From positions 1-33,642 of the forward strand of contig NZ_BCYX01000041.1 in assembly GCF_001598415.1 (NCBI RefSeq): a DNA stretch of 33,642 nucleotides, given 5' to 3'. The notes below the pieces were generated by a model. It had not been told where the DNA came from and did not search any database. It saw nothing but the letters and a program-made list of their open reading frames with translations. This DNA comes from Sphingomonas mali NBRC 15500. GTDB taxonomy: Bacteria; Pseudomonadota; Alphaproteobacteria; Sphingomonadales; Sphingomonadaceae. How positions within the stretch are numbered: the first letter of the stretch is position 1; every line of letters begins with the position of its first letter. Shown piece after piece: positions 22,668 through 30,607 of this stretch. A program made the translations under genes and the position numbers.

Positions 22668-23557
22668 ACGCGAACGGGATGGATTTCACCGCCGCCGAAC
22701 GCGCCGCGCTCGACCGCGTTTCGGTGCCCGCGATGCGGCCCGGTTTCGCCGCCGATATCGTCTCGGCGGCAACCGCCGGGGTCCGTGTGCCGCCGCGGCG
22801 GACCGCGCGCAGCGGCTGGCGCGCGCAGAGCCGCGTCCTGATCGGCGCCGGTGCGCTCGTGCTGGCGAGCGCAACCGCGGCGGCGACCGGCTGGTTCGGC
22901 AAGCTGCCGATCGCGATCCCGGGCATCACCCGGACCGTCGTCGTGCCCGAGGTGAAGAAGCCGAAGCACGTGGTGCGCAGGGATAAGCCCAAGACGCCGG
23001 TCGGGCAAGCAGAGGTAGCGACCGCGGTGCCCGAGGCCGCGCCGGTTTTACCATTGGAATCGGCACCGCTCCCGCAATGGCGCGTCCAGCGCCAGGCGCG
23101 CATCGCGGCGGGGCTGCCGGTTAAGCGGCCGCTGGTGCGCCGTGCGTTGATGGCGCGGTTCCGCGCCATGCCCGCGGCGCAGCGTCAGGCGGCGGTCGCC
23201 GAATGGCGGCGGATCAGGGCGCTGCCGCCGCCCGAACGCAAGGCAGAGATCGCCAAGCTCAAGGCAGATTATCTCGCGACCCACCCGCGCGTCGCCGCGC
23301 AAGTGGAAAGGCGGCTGGAGGCGAGGTCCGCGCTGGCCGCCTCCGCGGGCGATCCGATCAAGCCGGGCGCCGCGCTTCCGGGCGGCACGACCGGACCCGA
23401 CGCGGCGATGGCCAATCCGCTTACGCCGCAAGAGCGGTTCGAACGACGCCAGGCCCGCCGCCAATGGTGGATGCAGCGTCGCGCGATGCGATTGCGGTCG
23501 GGTCAGCCGTTGCCGGGAAGCGGGCCCGACGAAGGGCAGGGCGCGCCCGACCGTTGA
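22664..23557 (+). CDS. Single-pass membrane protein, possible anti-sigma partner
   Basis: A 297-residue protein not assigned to a named family. A cytoplasmic N-terminus (about 1-60: MDFTAAERAALDRVSVP, RPGFAADIV) is followed by one membrane segment (about 64-84, VLIGAGALVLASATAAATGW). The periplasmic part is Pro/Lys-rich, then has arginine-rich helices (ALMARFRAMPAAQRQAAVAEW, PPPERKAEIAKLKADYLA) resembling DUF3106-type periplasmic repeats, and ends in a disordered tail. Its 4-base overlap with the sigma gene and its topology suggest it holds the sigma factor at the membrane and senses an envelope signal. No zinc anti-sigma motif (HxxxCxxC) is present, so this is inference only. Confidence 0.8.
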   Translation: MNANGMDFTAAERAALDRVSVPAMRPGFAADIVSAATAGVRVPPRRTARSGWRAQSRVLIGAGALVLASATAAATGWFGKLPIAIPGITRTVVVPEVKKPKHVVRRDKPKTPVGQAEVATAVPEAAPVLPLESAPLPQWRVQRQARIAAGLPVKRPLVRRALMARFRAMPAAQRQAAVAEWRRIRALPPPERKAEIAKLKADYLATHPRVAAQVERRLEARSALAASAGDPIKPGAALPGGTTGPDAAMANPLTPQERFERRQARRQWWMQRRAMRLRSGQPLPGSGPDEGQGAPDR

Positions 23558-23564
23558 AGGCGAA

Positions 23565-23601
23565 GACGGGGCTGCCTTCCTCCAATTTCGGCAGCTCCGT
23601 C
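23565..23601. terminator. Bidirectional hairpin between convergent genes
   Basis: GACGGGGCTGCC (23565-23576) pairs with GGCAGCTCCGTC (23590-23601): 12 bp with a single G-T pair and a 13-base loop. It fills the 54-base gap between the membrane protein gene and the convergent HxlR gene. A U-tract is weak in both directions. Confidence 0.65.
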
Positions 23602-23611
23602 GCCCGCCTGT

Positions 23612-24055
23612 TCAGGCATCCCCGGGCTGGCGCAGCGTCACCGCGATCTCGGACAACGGCACGCCGGTCTCGGCGTCGACCACCAGCGGCGTGATCGTCC
23701 GCCCGCTGCTCGTCTCGACCAGCTCGCTCATCGCGCCTTCGCCGAAATGCTTGCGTGCCCAGCCACCCAGCGCCTGCAGCACCGGCAGATAATCCCGCCC
23801 TGCTTCGGTCAGGACGTACTCGTCCCGTGGCGGGCGTTCGCTATAGCGCCGACGCTCGAGCATGCCCGCCTCGACCAAGGCGGCGAGCCGCCTGGTCAGG
23901 ATATTGGGCGCGATTCCCAGGTTTTTCTGAAAATCGTCGAACCGCGTTCGGCCGAGTCCCGCATCGCGCAGGATCAGCATGCTCCAGGCATCGCCCGTGC
24001 GCGCCAGTCCGCGGCCGACCGGGCAGACGCCAAAGGATAATTTCTCAGTGTCCAT
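23612..24055 (-). CDS. HxlR-family winged-helix regulator
   Basis: A 147-residue regulator with the HxlR layout: a single N-terminal cysteine in FGVCPVGRGLARTGDAWSML, then the recognition part FDDFQKNLGIAPNILTRRL and the wing with ERRRYSERPPRDEYVLTEAG. HxlR proteins dimerise and often sense electrophiles or redox through that cysteine. It diverges from the SDR oxidoreductase gene, and a perfect inverted repeat lies 8 bases before its own start. It therefore probably represses itself and controls the oxidoreductase. The C-terminal 45 residues extend slightly beyond the core domain. Confidence 0.92.
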   Translation of the reverse strand: MDTEKLSFGVCPVGRGLARTGDAWSMLILRDAGLGRTRFDDFQKNLGIAPNILTRRLAALVEAGMLERRRYSERPPRDEYVLTEAGRDYLPVLQALGGWARKHFGEGAMSELVETSSGRTITPLVVDAETGVPLSEIAVTLRQPGDA

Positions 24056-24063
24056 TGCAAAAC

Positions 24064-24081
24064 GATAGTCACATAACTATC
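24064..24081. promoter_or_regulatory. Palindromic operator between HxlR and SDR genes
   Basis: GATAGT (24064-24069) and ACTATC (24076-24081) form a perfect 6-bp inverted repeat around CACATA. The surrounding 30 bases are AT-rich in a GC-rich genome. It starts 8 bases upstream of the HxlR ATG and 47 bases before the SDR ATG, a position fit for binding by the HxlR dimer to control both genes. Confidence 0.6.
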
Positions 24082-24128
24082 AAAATGCAAGTCGCTCGAC
24101 TCGGTGCCGGGCGTGAAGGAGAAATTCG

Positions 24129-24941
24129 ATGACTCAAGCTCTCAACCAGACCGCCCTAATCACCGGCGGGTCGACCGGCATCGGCGCGGTCTACGCCGAT
24201 CGCCTTGCCCATCGCGGCTATGATTTGATTCTGGTGGCACGCGATCAGGCCAGGATGGAGGCGCTGGCCGAGCGCCTGCGCGGCGAGACTGGCCGCACGA
24301 TCGAGGTGGTTCGAGCCGACCTCACCGATCGCGCCGACCTGGTGCGTGTGGCGGGACGGTTCGCAAGCGATCCGACCATCACGTTGCTCGTCAACAATGC
24401 CGGCCTGTCGATGACCGGGGATGCGATTTCGGTCGATCCGGTAGAGATCGAGCGGCTGGTCGCGCTGAACATCACCGCGCCGACCGTGCTGGCGGGCGCC
24501 GCGGGCAAGGCATTCGTCGCGCGCGGAGAGGGCGCGATCATCAATCTCGCCTCGGTGTTGGCGCTGGTCGCGGAAATGTTCGACGGGGTGTATTCCGGAT
24601 CGAAGGCTTTTCTGCTCAATCTGAGCCAGAGCCTGGCAGCGCAATATGGCTCCAAGGGCCTCTATGTGCAGGCGGTATTACCGGGCGCGACGCGGACCGA
24701 AATCTGGGAACGGTCGGGCAAGGACGTCAACGCCTTTCCGCCCGAATGGGTGATGGATGTCGATGATCTCGTCGATGCGGCGCTGGTCGGGTTCGATCGC
24801 CGCGAGACCGTCACGATCCCGCCGCTAGCCGATGCCGATTTGCCGCAATGGGAAGCAATGCAGGCGTCCCGCATGGCGCTGGGCGGCAAGCTCAGCAACC
24901 GCGCGGTCGCGGAACGCTATCGCGAGACTGCCTTGGCCTGA
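24129..24941 (+). CDS. Short-chain dehydrogenase/reductase (SDR)
   Basis: A 270-residue classical-type SDR. The cofactor motif is TGGSTGIG (12-19), the structural motif NNAG is at 89-92, and the catalytic triad is Ser142, Tyr155 and Lys159 (YSGSK). Arg38 (VARD) after the second strand suggests NADP(H) preference. It oxidises or reduces an unknown alcohol/carbonyl substrate. GAAGGAGAAATTCG just before the ATG supplies the ribosome binding site. It is divergent from the HxlR regulator, a common pairing for detoxification of reactive carbonyls or quinones; that role is inference. Confidence 0.93.
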   Translation: MTQALNQTALITGGSTGIGAVYADRLAHRGYDLILVARDQARMEALAERLRGETGRTIEVVRADLTDRADLVRVAGRFASDPTITLLVNNAGLSMTGDAISVDPVEIERLVALNITAPTVLAGAAGKAFVARGEGAIINLASVLALVAEMFDGVYSGSKAFLLNLSQSLAAQYGSKGLYVQAVLPGATRTEIWERSGKDVNAFPPEWVMDVDDLVDAALVGFDRRETVTIPPLADADLPQWEAMQASRMALGGKLSNRAVAERYRETALA

Positions 24942-24947
24942 ACCGGA

Positions 24948-24972
24948 CGGGCGCCCGTTCGTCGGGCGCCTG
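24948..24972 (+). terminator. GC-rich hairpin after the SDR gene
   Basis: GGCGCCCG (24950-24957) pairs with CGGGCGCC (24963-24970) over TTCGT; the stem extends by a G-T and a C-G pair to 24948/24972. It lies 6 bases after the stop codon. No U-tract follows, so termination strength is uncertain. Confidence 0.5.
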
Positions 24973-25037
24973 CCGACACTGGCAATTGCCGCGAGGCATG
25001 GTTAGGCTGCGCGCCATTCCAGGAATAGGAGAGGCGC

Positions 25038-26465
25038 ATGGCAGAGTTTTCCCGGCGTGAGGTCGGCGCGATTTTGGGAACGTTCTCAACGATGGCGGCG
25101 GCAAGCCCCGCGCTGGCGGCCGGAGCGGTTGCCGAGCGTCGTTTCCCCAAGGGATTCAAATGGGGATGCGCGACCGCCGCCTATCAGGTCGAGGGCGCGG
25201 TCAAGGAAGACGGCCGCGGCGAAACCAATTGGGACATTTTCTCGCACACGCCGGGCAAGGTCGCGAACGGCGACACCGGCGACGTCGCCTGCGACAGTTA
25301 TCATCGCTATCGCGACGATCACCAGTTGCTCAAGAATCTCGGCGTCTCGACCTATCGGATGTCGCTCGCCTGGTCGCGCATCTTCCCGGAAGGGCGGGGC
25401 CAGCCCAATCAGGCCGGGATCGACCATTATAACCGCGTGGTCGACGACCTGTTGGCCAACGGCATCACGCCGTACGTCACCTTGTTCCATTGGGATCTGC
25501 CCGCCGCATTGCCCGGCGGCTGGCAGTCGCGCGACACCGCCAAGGCCTTTGCCGATTATGCCGGGTTCATGGCGGGCAAGCTCAGCGATCGCGTGAAGCA
25601 TTTCATGACGACCAACGAATTCGTCTGCTTCACCGATCTCGGCCACAGAGAGGGTATCCACGCGCCTGGTCTCAAGCTCGATCCGGCCGGGGTCAATCAG
25701 GTCCGCCATCACGGCGTCCTGGCGCATGGCCTCGGCGTCCAGGCGATCCGCGCGAGCGCGAAGGCGGGGACGCAGGTCGGGCTGGCCGACAATCCCTCGA
25801 TCACTGTGCCGGTGATCGAGACCCCCGAGCATATCAACGCGGCACGCAAGGCGATGCGTGAGGTCAATGCCGCGGCGCTGACCGCGGTGATGGAGGGACG
25901 CTATATCGACAGCTATCTGACGGCGCAGGGCGCGACCGCGCCAAAGGTCGAGGACGGCGACATGAAGGCGATCGGCAGCCCGCTCGATTTTATCGGGATC
26001 AATGTCTACGCGCCGCAATTCGTCCGGGCCGATATCAATGCGCAGGGCTATACGGTCCTGCCGATGCTGGCGTCGTCGCCGCGCATGGCCTCGCCCTGGC
26101 TGCGCGTCGGACCCGAATCCGCTTATTGGGCAGTGCGCAACGCGACCGAGCTGTGGAAGCCGAAGGCGATCTACATCACCGAAAACGGCTGTTCGGCGGA
26201 CGATCCAGTGACCGACGGACGGATCGACGATGCCGATCGCGTGATGTACCTGCGCAATTATATCGGACAGGCGCAGCGCGCCACCGCCGAAGGCCTGCCG
26301 CTCAAGGGCTATTTCCTGTGGAGCCTGATGGACAATTTCGAATGGGCCGACGGTTACGGCAAGAGGTTCGGGCTGCACTATGTCGAGTTCAAGACGCAGG
26401 CGCGCATCCCCAAGCTTAGCGCCGCCTGGTATCGCGAGCTGATCAGGCGCAACGCGCTCGTTTAG
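25038..26465 (+). CDS. Tat-exported GH1 beta-glucosidase-like glycosidase
   Basis: A 475-residue family GH1 enzyme. The N-terminus FSRREVGAILGTFSTMAA carries a twin-arginine (Tat) signal with a cut near ALAAG. The barrel begins FPKGFKWGCATAAYQVEG, with HWDLPAAL and a nucleophile at Glu382 in YITENG. The acid/base is Glu194 in TTNEF; most GH1 enzymes have T-x-N-E-P, so the Pro is replaced by Phe195. WSLMDNFEWADGYGKRFGL closes the active site. It should cleave beta-glucosides or beta-galactosides in the periplasm. AGGAGA lies about 8 bases before the ATG. It seems to be a single-gene unit. Confidence 0.95.
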   Translation: MAEFSRREVGAILGTFSTMAAASPALAAGAVAERRFPKGFKWGCATAAYQVEGAVKEDGRGETNWDIFSHTPGKVANGDTGDVACDSYHRYRDDHQLLKNLGVSTYRMSLAWSRIFPEGRGQPNQAGIDHYNRVVDDLLANGITPYVTLFHWDLPAALPGGWQSRDTAKAFADYAGFMAGKLSDRVKHFMTTNEFVCFTDLGHREGIHAPGLKLDPAGVNQVRHHGVLAHGLGVQAIRASAKAGTQVGLADNPSITVPVIETPEHINAARKAMREVNAAALTAVMEGRYIDSYLTAQGATAPKVEDGDMKAIGSPLDFIGINVYAPQFVRADINAQGYTVLPMLASSPRMASPWLRVGPESAYWAVRNATELWKPKAIYITENGCSADDPVTDGRIDDADRVMYLRNYIGQAQRATAEGLPLKGYFLWSLMDNFEWADGYGKRFGLHYVEFKTQARIPKLSAAWYRELIRRNALV

Positions 26466-26535
26466 CGGCGAACGGGGGGTTTCTCCGGGCGGCGGATCAG
26501 CTATCGGCGGCTCCTGTATATTTTGGAGACGTGAC

Positions 26536-27204
26536 GTGCGGTTCGCGAAACTGACGGTTCTGGCTTTGGCATTCGGAGCGACGGTTTCGGCGGCGGCGCC
26601 GCAGAAGGCGGCTGTTCCCAAGGAGCCGCCGATCGTCCGCGTCCGGATGACCACGTCGGCCGGCGTGATCACGCTCGCGATCGATGTCCGGCACGCGCCG
26701 AAGACAGGAGCCAATTTCCTTGCCTATGTCGATGACGGCCGGCTCGACGGCACGCGCTTCTATCGCGCGGCGAGGCGCAAGGGCGCGCCCAATCTCGGCT
26801 TCGTCCAGGGCGGGATCGACACTGATGCGCGGCGCAGGCTCGAGCCCGTGCCGCTCGAACCGACCAGCAAGACCGGCCTGCATCATGTCGACGGCGCGAT
26901 CTCGATGGCGCGCTACGACAACCCCAATTCCGGGACGGCCAATTTCTCGCTGATGGTGGGGGCGAGCCCGAACATGGACGCGCGGCCCGGATCGCCCGGC
27001 TACGCCGTGTTCGGCCGCATCGTCGGCGGCATGGATGTGGTGAAGCGGATCTTGGCGATGCCCACCAGCCCCGGCGGCGACGGCGCGATGAAAGGCCAGA
27101 TGCTCATCCGGCCGGTGACGATCATCCGCGCGCAGCGGCTCGACGGCACGCCCAAACCCAGCGGACGCCCGAAAGTGTGGGAATTGTTCGCCGGGATGAA
27201 GTGA
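26536..27204 (+). CDS. Periplasmic cyclophilin-type peptidyl-prolyl isomerase
   Basis: A 222-residue cyclophilin that begins at a GTG with GGAG 7 bases upstream. The signal peptide covers residues 1-20 (LTVLALAFGATVSAAA). The isomerase core has VITLAIDVRHAPKTGANFLAYV, TRFYRA (catalytic Arg context, FHR in E. coli), FVQGG, GAISMAR and GYAVFGRIVGGMDVV. The usual QFF-type strand reads NFSLMV, a change in the substrate pocket that may alter activity. It acts on proline bonds of exported proteins. The gene converges on typA across a strong terminator. Confidence 0.92.
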   Translation: MRFAKLTVLALAFGATVSAAAPQKAAVPKEPPIVRVRMTTSAGVITLAIDVRHAPKTGANFLAYVDDGRLDGTRFYRAARRKGAPNLGFVQGGIDTDARRRLEPVPLEPTSKTGLHHVDGAISMARYDNPNSGTANFSLMVGASPNMDARPGSPGYAVFGRIVGGMDVVKRILAMPTSPGGDGAMKGQMLIRPVTIIRAQRLDGTPKPSGRPKVWELFAGMK

Positions 27205-27209
27205 AAGGC

Positions 27210-27240
27210 AAAAACCCCGCGCGATGCGAACCGCGCGGGG
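27210..27240 (-). terminator. Strong rho-independent terminator of typA
   Basis: CCCCGCGCG (27215-27223) pairs with CGCGCGGGG (27232-27240), a perfect 9-bp stem with an 8-base loop. On the minus strand it is followed at once by TTTTTGCCTTT, a typical U-tract. It may also stop the isomerase transcript from the plus side, where the tail is only CCTTG. Confidence 0.9.
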
Positions 27241-27276
27241 CCTTGCTGATCGACAGGTCGGATCGAAGGATCAGCC

Positions 27277-29115
27277 TTACGCTGCCTGCTTCGCCCGGCT
27301 GGCCCGCTTCCGCTCGTGCGGATCGAGATAGCGCTTCCGCAACCGGATCGACTTGGGCGTCACTTCGACCATCTCGTCATCGTCGATATAGGCGATCGCC
27401 TGTTCCAGCGTCATCTTCTTCGGCGGCGTCAGGCGGATGGCATCGTCCTTGCCGCCCGACGCGCGGAAGTTGGTCAGCTGCTTCGCCTTCATCGGATTGA
27501 CCTCGAGGTCATCCGGCTTGGCGTTCTCGCCGACGATCATGCCCTCGTACAGCGCCTCGCCATGTCCGACGAACAGGATGCCGCGCTCTTCGAGCGGGCC
27601 GAGCGCGTAGCTGTTGGCCTCGCCCGATCCGTTGGAGATGAGCACGCCGTTCTTGCGGCCCTCGATATTGCCCTTGTGGGGCCCGTATTTCTCGAACAGC
27701 CGGTTCATGATGCCGGTACCGCGCGTGTCCGACAGGAACTCGCCGTGATAGCCGATCATGCCGCGGCTGGGCGCCGAGAAGGTGATACGGGTCTTGCCGC
27801 CGCCCGACGGACGCATGTCGGTCAGCTCGGCCTTGCGGATCGCCATCTTCTCGACGACCGTGCCCGAATATTCCTCGTCCACGTCGATGATGACGGTTTC
27901 GTAAGGCTCGGTCTTCTTGCCGCTCTCATCCTCGCCGAACAGCACGCGCGGGCGGCTGATGCCGAGCTCGAACCCCTCGCGGCGCATCGTCTCGATCAGC
28001 ACGCCGAGCTGGAGCTCGCCGCGGCCGGCGACTTCGTAGCTGTCGCGATCGGCGGCTTCGGTCACCTTGATCGCGACGTTGCTCTCGGCTTCGCGGAACA
28101 GGCGGTCGCGGATCATGCGGCTGGTCACCTTGGTGCCCTCGCGGCCCGCCATGGGGCTGTCGTTGACGGCGAAGCGCATCGACAGGGTGGGCGGATCGAT
28201 CGGCTGCGCGTGGAGCGGCTCGGTCACGTCGGGGTCGCAGATCGTGTTGGACACGGTGGTGTGCGTCAGGCCCGCGATCGAGATGATGTCGCCTGCCTGC
28301 GCTTCGTCGGTCGGCACGCGCTCGAGCCCGCGGAAGGTCAGGATCTTCGACGCGCGGCCGGTTTCGACGACGTTGCCGTCATTGTCGAGAGCGTGGATCT
28401 GCTGGTTGGTCTTGACCGAGCCCGAGAAGATCAGGCCGGTCAGGATGCGGCCGAGGAAATTGTCGCGATCGAGCAGAGTGACGAGGAACTTGAACGGCCC
28501 GTCCGGATCGGCCGAGGGGGGCGGAACATGCTCGACGATCTTTTCGAACAATGGAGCGAGCGTGCCTTCGCGCAAGCTCGGATCCTCGTTCGCGTAACCG
28601 TTGCGGCCCGAGGCATAGAGGACCGGAAAATCAAGCTGTTCGTCGGTCGCTTCGAGGCTGACGAACAGGTCGAACACTTCGTCGAGCACTTCCTGGATGC
28701 GCTCGTCGGGGCGATCGACCTTGTTGACGACGACGATCGGGCGGAGACCCAGCGCGAGCGCCTTGCCGGTGACGAACTTGGTCTGGGGCATCGCGCCTTC
28801 CGACGCATCGACCAGCAGGATGACGCCGTCGACCATCGACAGGATGCGCTCGACCTCACCGCCGAAATCGGCGTGACCAGGCGTGTCGACGATGTTGATG
28901 CGAGTCTTATGCCCGGCATGATCGTCCCACTCGACGCTCGTGCACTTGGCGAGGATCGTGATGCCGCGCTCTTTTTCGAGATCGTTCGAATCCATTGCGC
29001 GCTCTTCGACGCGCTGGTTGTCGCGGAAAGTGCCGGACTGACGGAAAAGCTGATCGACGAGCGTGGTCTTACCATGGTCGACGTGGGCGATGATCGCCAC
29101 GTTGCGGAGGCTCAT
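27277..29115 (-). CDS. typA: Translational GTPase TypA/BipA
   Basis: A 612-residue EF-G-like GTPase of normal TypA length. Starting at the ATG at 29115 gives MSLRNVAIIAHVDHGKTTL; CAGGA lies 6 bases upstream. An ATG at 29211 would add an untypical 32-residue leader and is rejected. The GTPase motifs are AHVDHGKTT, the switch region with RGITI, DTPGHADFGGEV and NKVDRP. Domains II and III and the TypA C-terminal block (GRGELQLGVLIETMRREG) follow. TypA helps 50S subunit assembly and growth under cold, acid or other stress. The gene ends at a terminator shared with the convergent isomerase gene. Confidence 0.97.
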   Translation of the reverse strand: MSLRNVAIIAHVDHGKTTLVDQLFRQSGTFRDNQRVEERAMDSNDLEKERGITILAKCTSVEWDDHAGHKTRINIVDTPGHADFGGEVERILSMVDGVILLVDASEGAMPQTKFVTGKALALGLRPIVVVNKVDRPDERIQEVLDEVFDLFVSLEATDEQLDFPVLYASGRNGYANEDPSLREGTLAPLFEKIVEHVPPPSADPDGPFKFLVTLLDRDNFLGRILTGLIFSGSVKTNQQIHALDNDGNVVETGRASKILTFRGLERVPTDEAQAGDIISIAGLTHTTVSNTICDPDVTEPLHAQPIDPPTLSMRFAVNDSPMAGREGTKVTSRMIRDRLFREAESNVAIKVTEAADRDSYEVAGRGELQLGVLIETMRREGFELGISRPRVLFGEDESGKKTEPYETVIIDVDEEYSGTVVEKMAIRKAELTDMRPSGGGKTRITFSAPSRGMIGYHGEFLSDTRGTGIMNRLFEKYGPHKGNIEGRKNGVLISNGSGEANSYALGPLEERGILFVGHGEALYEGMIVGENAKPDDLEVNPMKAKQLTNFRASGGKDDAIRLTPPKKMTLEQAIAYIDDDEMVEVTPKSIRLRKRYLDPHERKRASRAKQAA

Positions 29116-29279
29116 GAGATATCCTGATTGGAGCGCCCGAAGGCGGGTTCGGGGGCGCGCATAGCGTAATTTGTGCGGTGCGGGAAGGGGCGCGGGCATC
29201 TGCGCCATCATTCGGCGGCTGCCGAAGCATCGAGCGGTCCGCCCTCGCTATCCGTCGGGCGTAGCAAAGGAAGATGCCC

Positions 29280-29972
29280 ATGCACGCTGATGACGACGCC
29301 CGCCGCTATGTCGAGCGCTGGTTCTGGACGCTCGACGATCTTGCCGAGGCGGTCGGCGTAGCGCCGGCGCGGGTCGAACACTTGATCGCCGCCAGATGCG
29401 CGCCAGGGCCGATCTACGCCCGGGGCGCCGAGGGCTGGTGGAGTGCACTCGGGGCGGACGGCGCAGCGCCCGCGGGCGAGCACTGGTACAGCCCGGGCGC
29501 CGCCTGGGGCCTGCGTCAGGCGGAAATGGCGACGCGCGGCGGGAGCTCCCTGGCGGAGGCGGCAGCTATGTTGCGCGACCGTTTCGCCGACCGGTTCGTG
29601 GTGGCGCTCCGTCATCAGCGATATGCGCGCCTGGCCTTTCCGGCCTGTTTCTCGGGCGATGCGATCGATCCCGACGCTGCCCGGGATGCCGCCCAGGATG
29701 AATGGGCGTCGTGGATTCAGGGCGGCTATGGCGTCTGCCTGCGCGTCTTCATCGCGGAAACATGTGTCGCCAAGGAATCACTGGGAGCGTGGCTGAAGGC
29801 GGCGATCGCCGAGCCCGATTACGATGGCGCCGCCTTGCTCGCCGACGCGGAAGCTCTGGCGGGGCTATTGCTACCCTTTGCCCCCTGGCAGCGCGCGACC
29901 GGAACGCCCGGGCGGACGATTGATCGCTTGTTGCGCGAACAGCGCCTCGGCGACGACCGGCCCTACGCCTGA
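29280..29972 (+). CDS. DUF6058-like protein of unknown function
   Basis: A 230-residue soluble protein with no clear signal peptide. The first part (DARRYVERWFWTLDDLAEA, then GVAPARVEHLIAARCAPGPIY) looks like a small helix-turn-helix-type unit. The rest is helical with aromatic residues and cysteines (AFPACFSGDAID, WIQGGYGVCLRVF). It resembles DUF6058 proteins from memory, but that assignment is tentative. The ATG at 29280 is chosen because AGGA lies 8 bases upstream; an ATG at 29274 is too close to that site. It diverges from typA across 164 bases. Confidence 0.75.
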   Translation: MHADDDARRYVERWFWTLDDLAEAVGVAPARVEHLIAARCAPGPIYARGAEGWWSALGADGAAPAGEHWYSPGAAWGLRQAEMATRGGSSLAEAAAMLRDRFADRFVVALRHQRYARLAFPACFSGDAIDPDAARDAAQDEWASWIQGGYGVCLRVFIAETCVAKESLGAWLKAAIAEPDYDGAALLADAEALAGLLLPFAPWQRATGTPGRTIDRLLREQRLGDDRPYA

Positions 29973-30037
29973 CAAAGGCTGACGCTTGATCCTTTTGCGA
30001 GGCGCGGCGATGACGGGCTATCAAATGAAAGGCAGTC

Positions 30038-30607
30038 ATGGCGCAGCTCAGGATTTCAGTGATTGTCGGCAGCGTCCGCGATGGGCGCATCTCGTTGCCG
30101 ATCGCCACTTGGGTGATGGACCGGATCGCCGCGCGCGCCGAGTTCGATGCCGAGCTGCTCGACTTGGCCGAATGGGACCTGCCGATGTTCGCGGAGCCCA
30201 ATCCTCCCGCGACCGGTCGTTATACCGGGGAGAAGCAGCGCGCCTGGGCGGAAAAGATCGGCACGGCGGACGGCTATATCCTGGTCGCGCCCGAATATAA
30301 TCACGGCATGAGCGGGGCGCTGAAAAACGCGCTCGACACCGTCTATGCCGAATGGGGCCGCAAGCCCGTCGCCTTCGTTGCGCATGGCGGGATGGGCGGC
30401 GCGCGATCGGTCGAACAGCTTCGACAGGTTGCCGTCGCGCTGGCGATGGCGCCGCTCAGCAGCGCGGTGCATCTCCAGGGTGCGGCAAAGCTGCGCGAGG
30501 GCGATCGGTTCAATGCGGGTGAAATAGAAGACAGGCGCCTCTCGGCACTGTTCGACGAATTGCTATGGTGGGGTCGGGCGCTCAACGCAGCCCGTGGGGG
30601 AAATTGA
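30038..30607 (+). CDS. NADPH-dependent FMN reductase family protein
   Basis: A 189-residue flavodoxin-fold reductase. The phosphate-binding loop is VGSVRDGRIS (about 10-19), and APEYNHGMSGALKNALDTVY (in two parts) is the family's dimer/FMN motif. Such enzymes reduce FMN, quinones, chromate or azo dyes with NAD(P)H in the cytoplasm; the physiological substrate is unknown. GAAAGG lies about 5 bases before the ATG. Its TGA shares one base with the next gene's ATG (TGATG), so the secreted protein downstream is translationally coupled to it. Confidence 0.92.
   Translation: MAQLRISVIVGSVRDGRISLPIATWVMDRIAARAEFDAELLDLAEWDLPMFAEPNPPATGRYTGEKQRAWAEKIGTADGYILVAPEYNHGMSGALKNALDTVYAEWGRKPVAFVAHGGMGGARSVEQLRQVAVALAMAPLSSAVHLQGAAKLREGDRFNAGEIEDRRLSALFDELLWWGRALNAARGGN

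Noticed and set aside
27316..29127. Long open frame of 603 codons on the plus strand opposite typA
   Set aside because: Composition is that of a shadow frame, and typA on the other strand is unmistakable.
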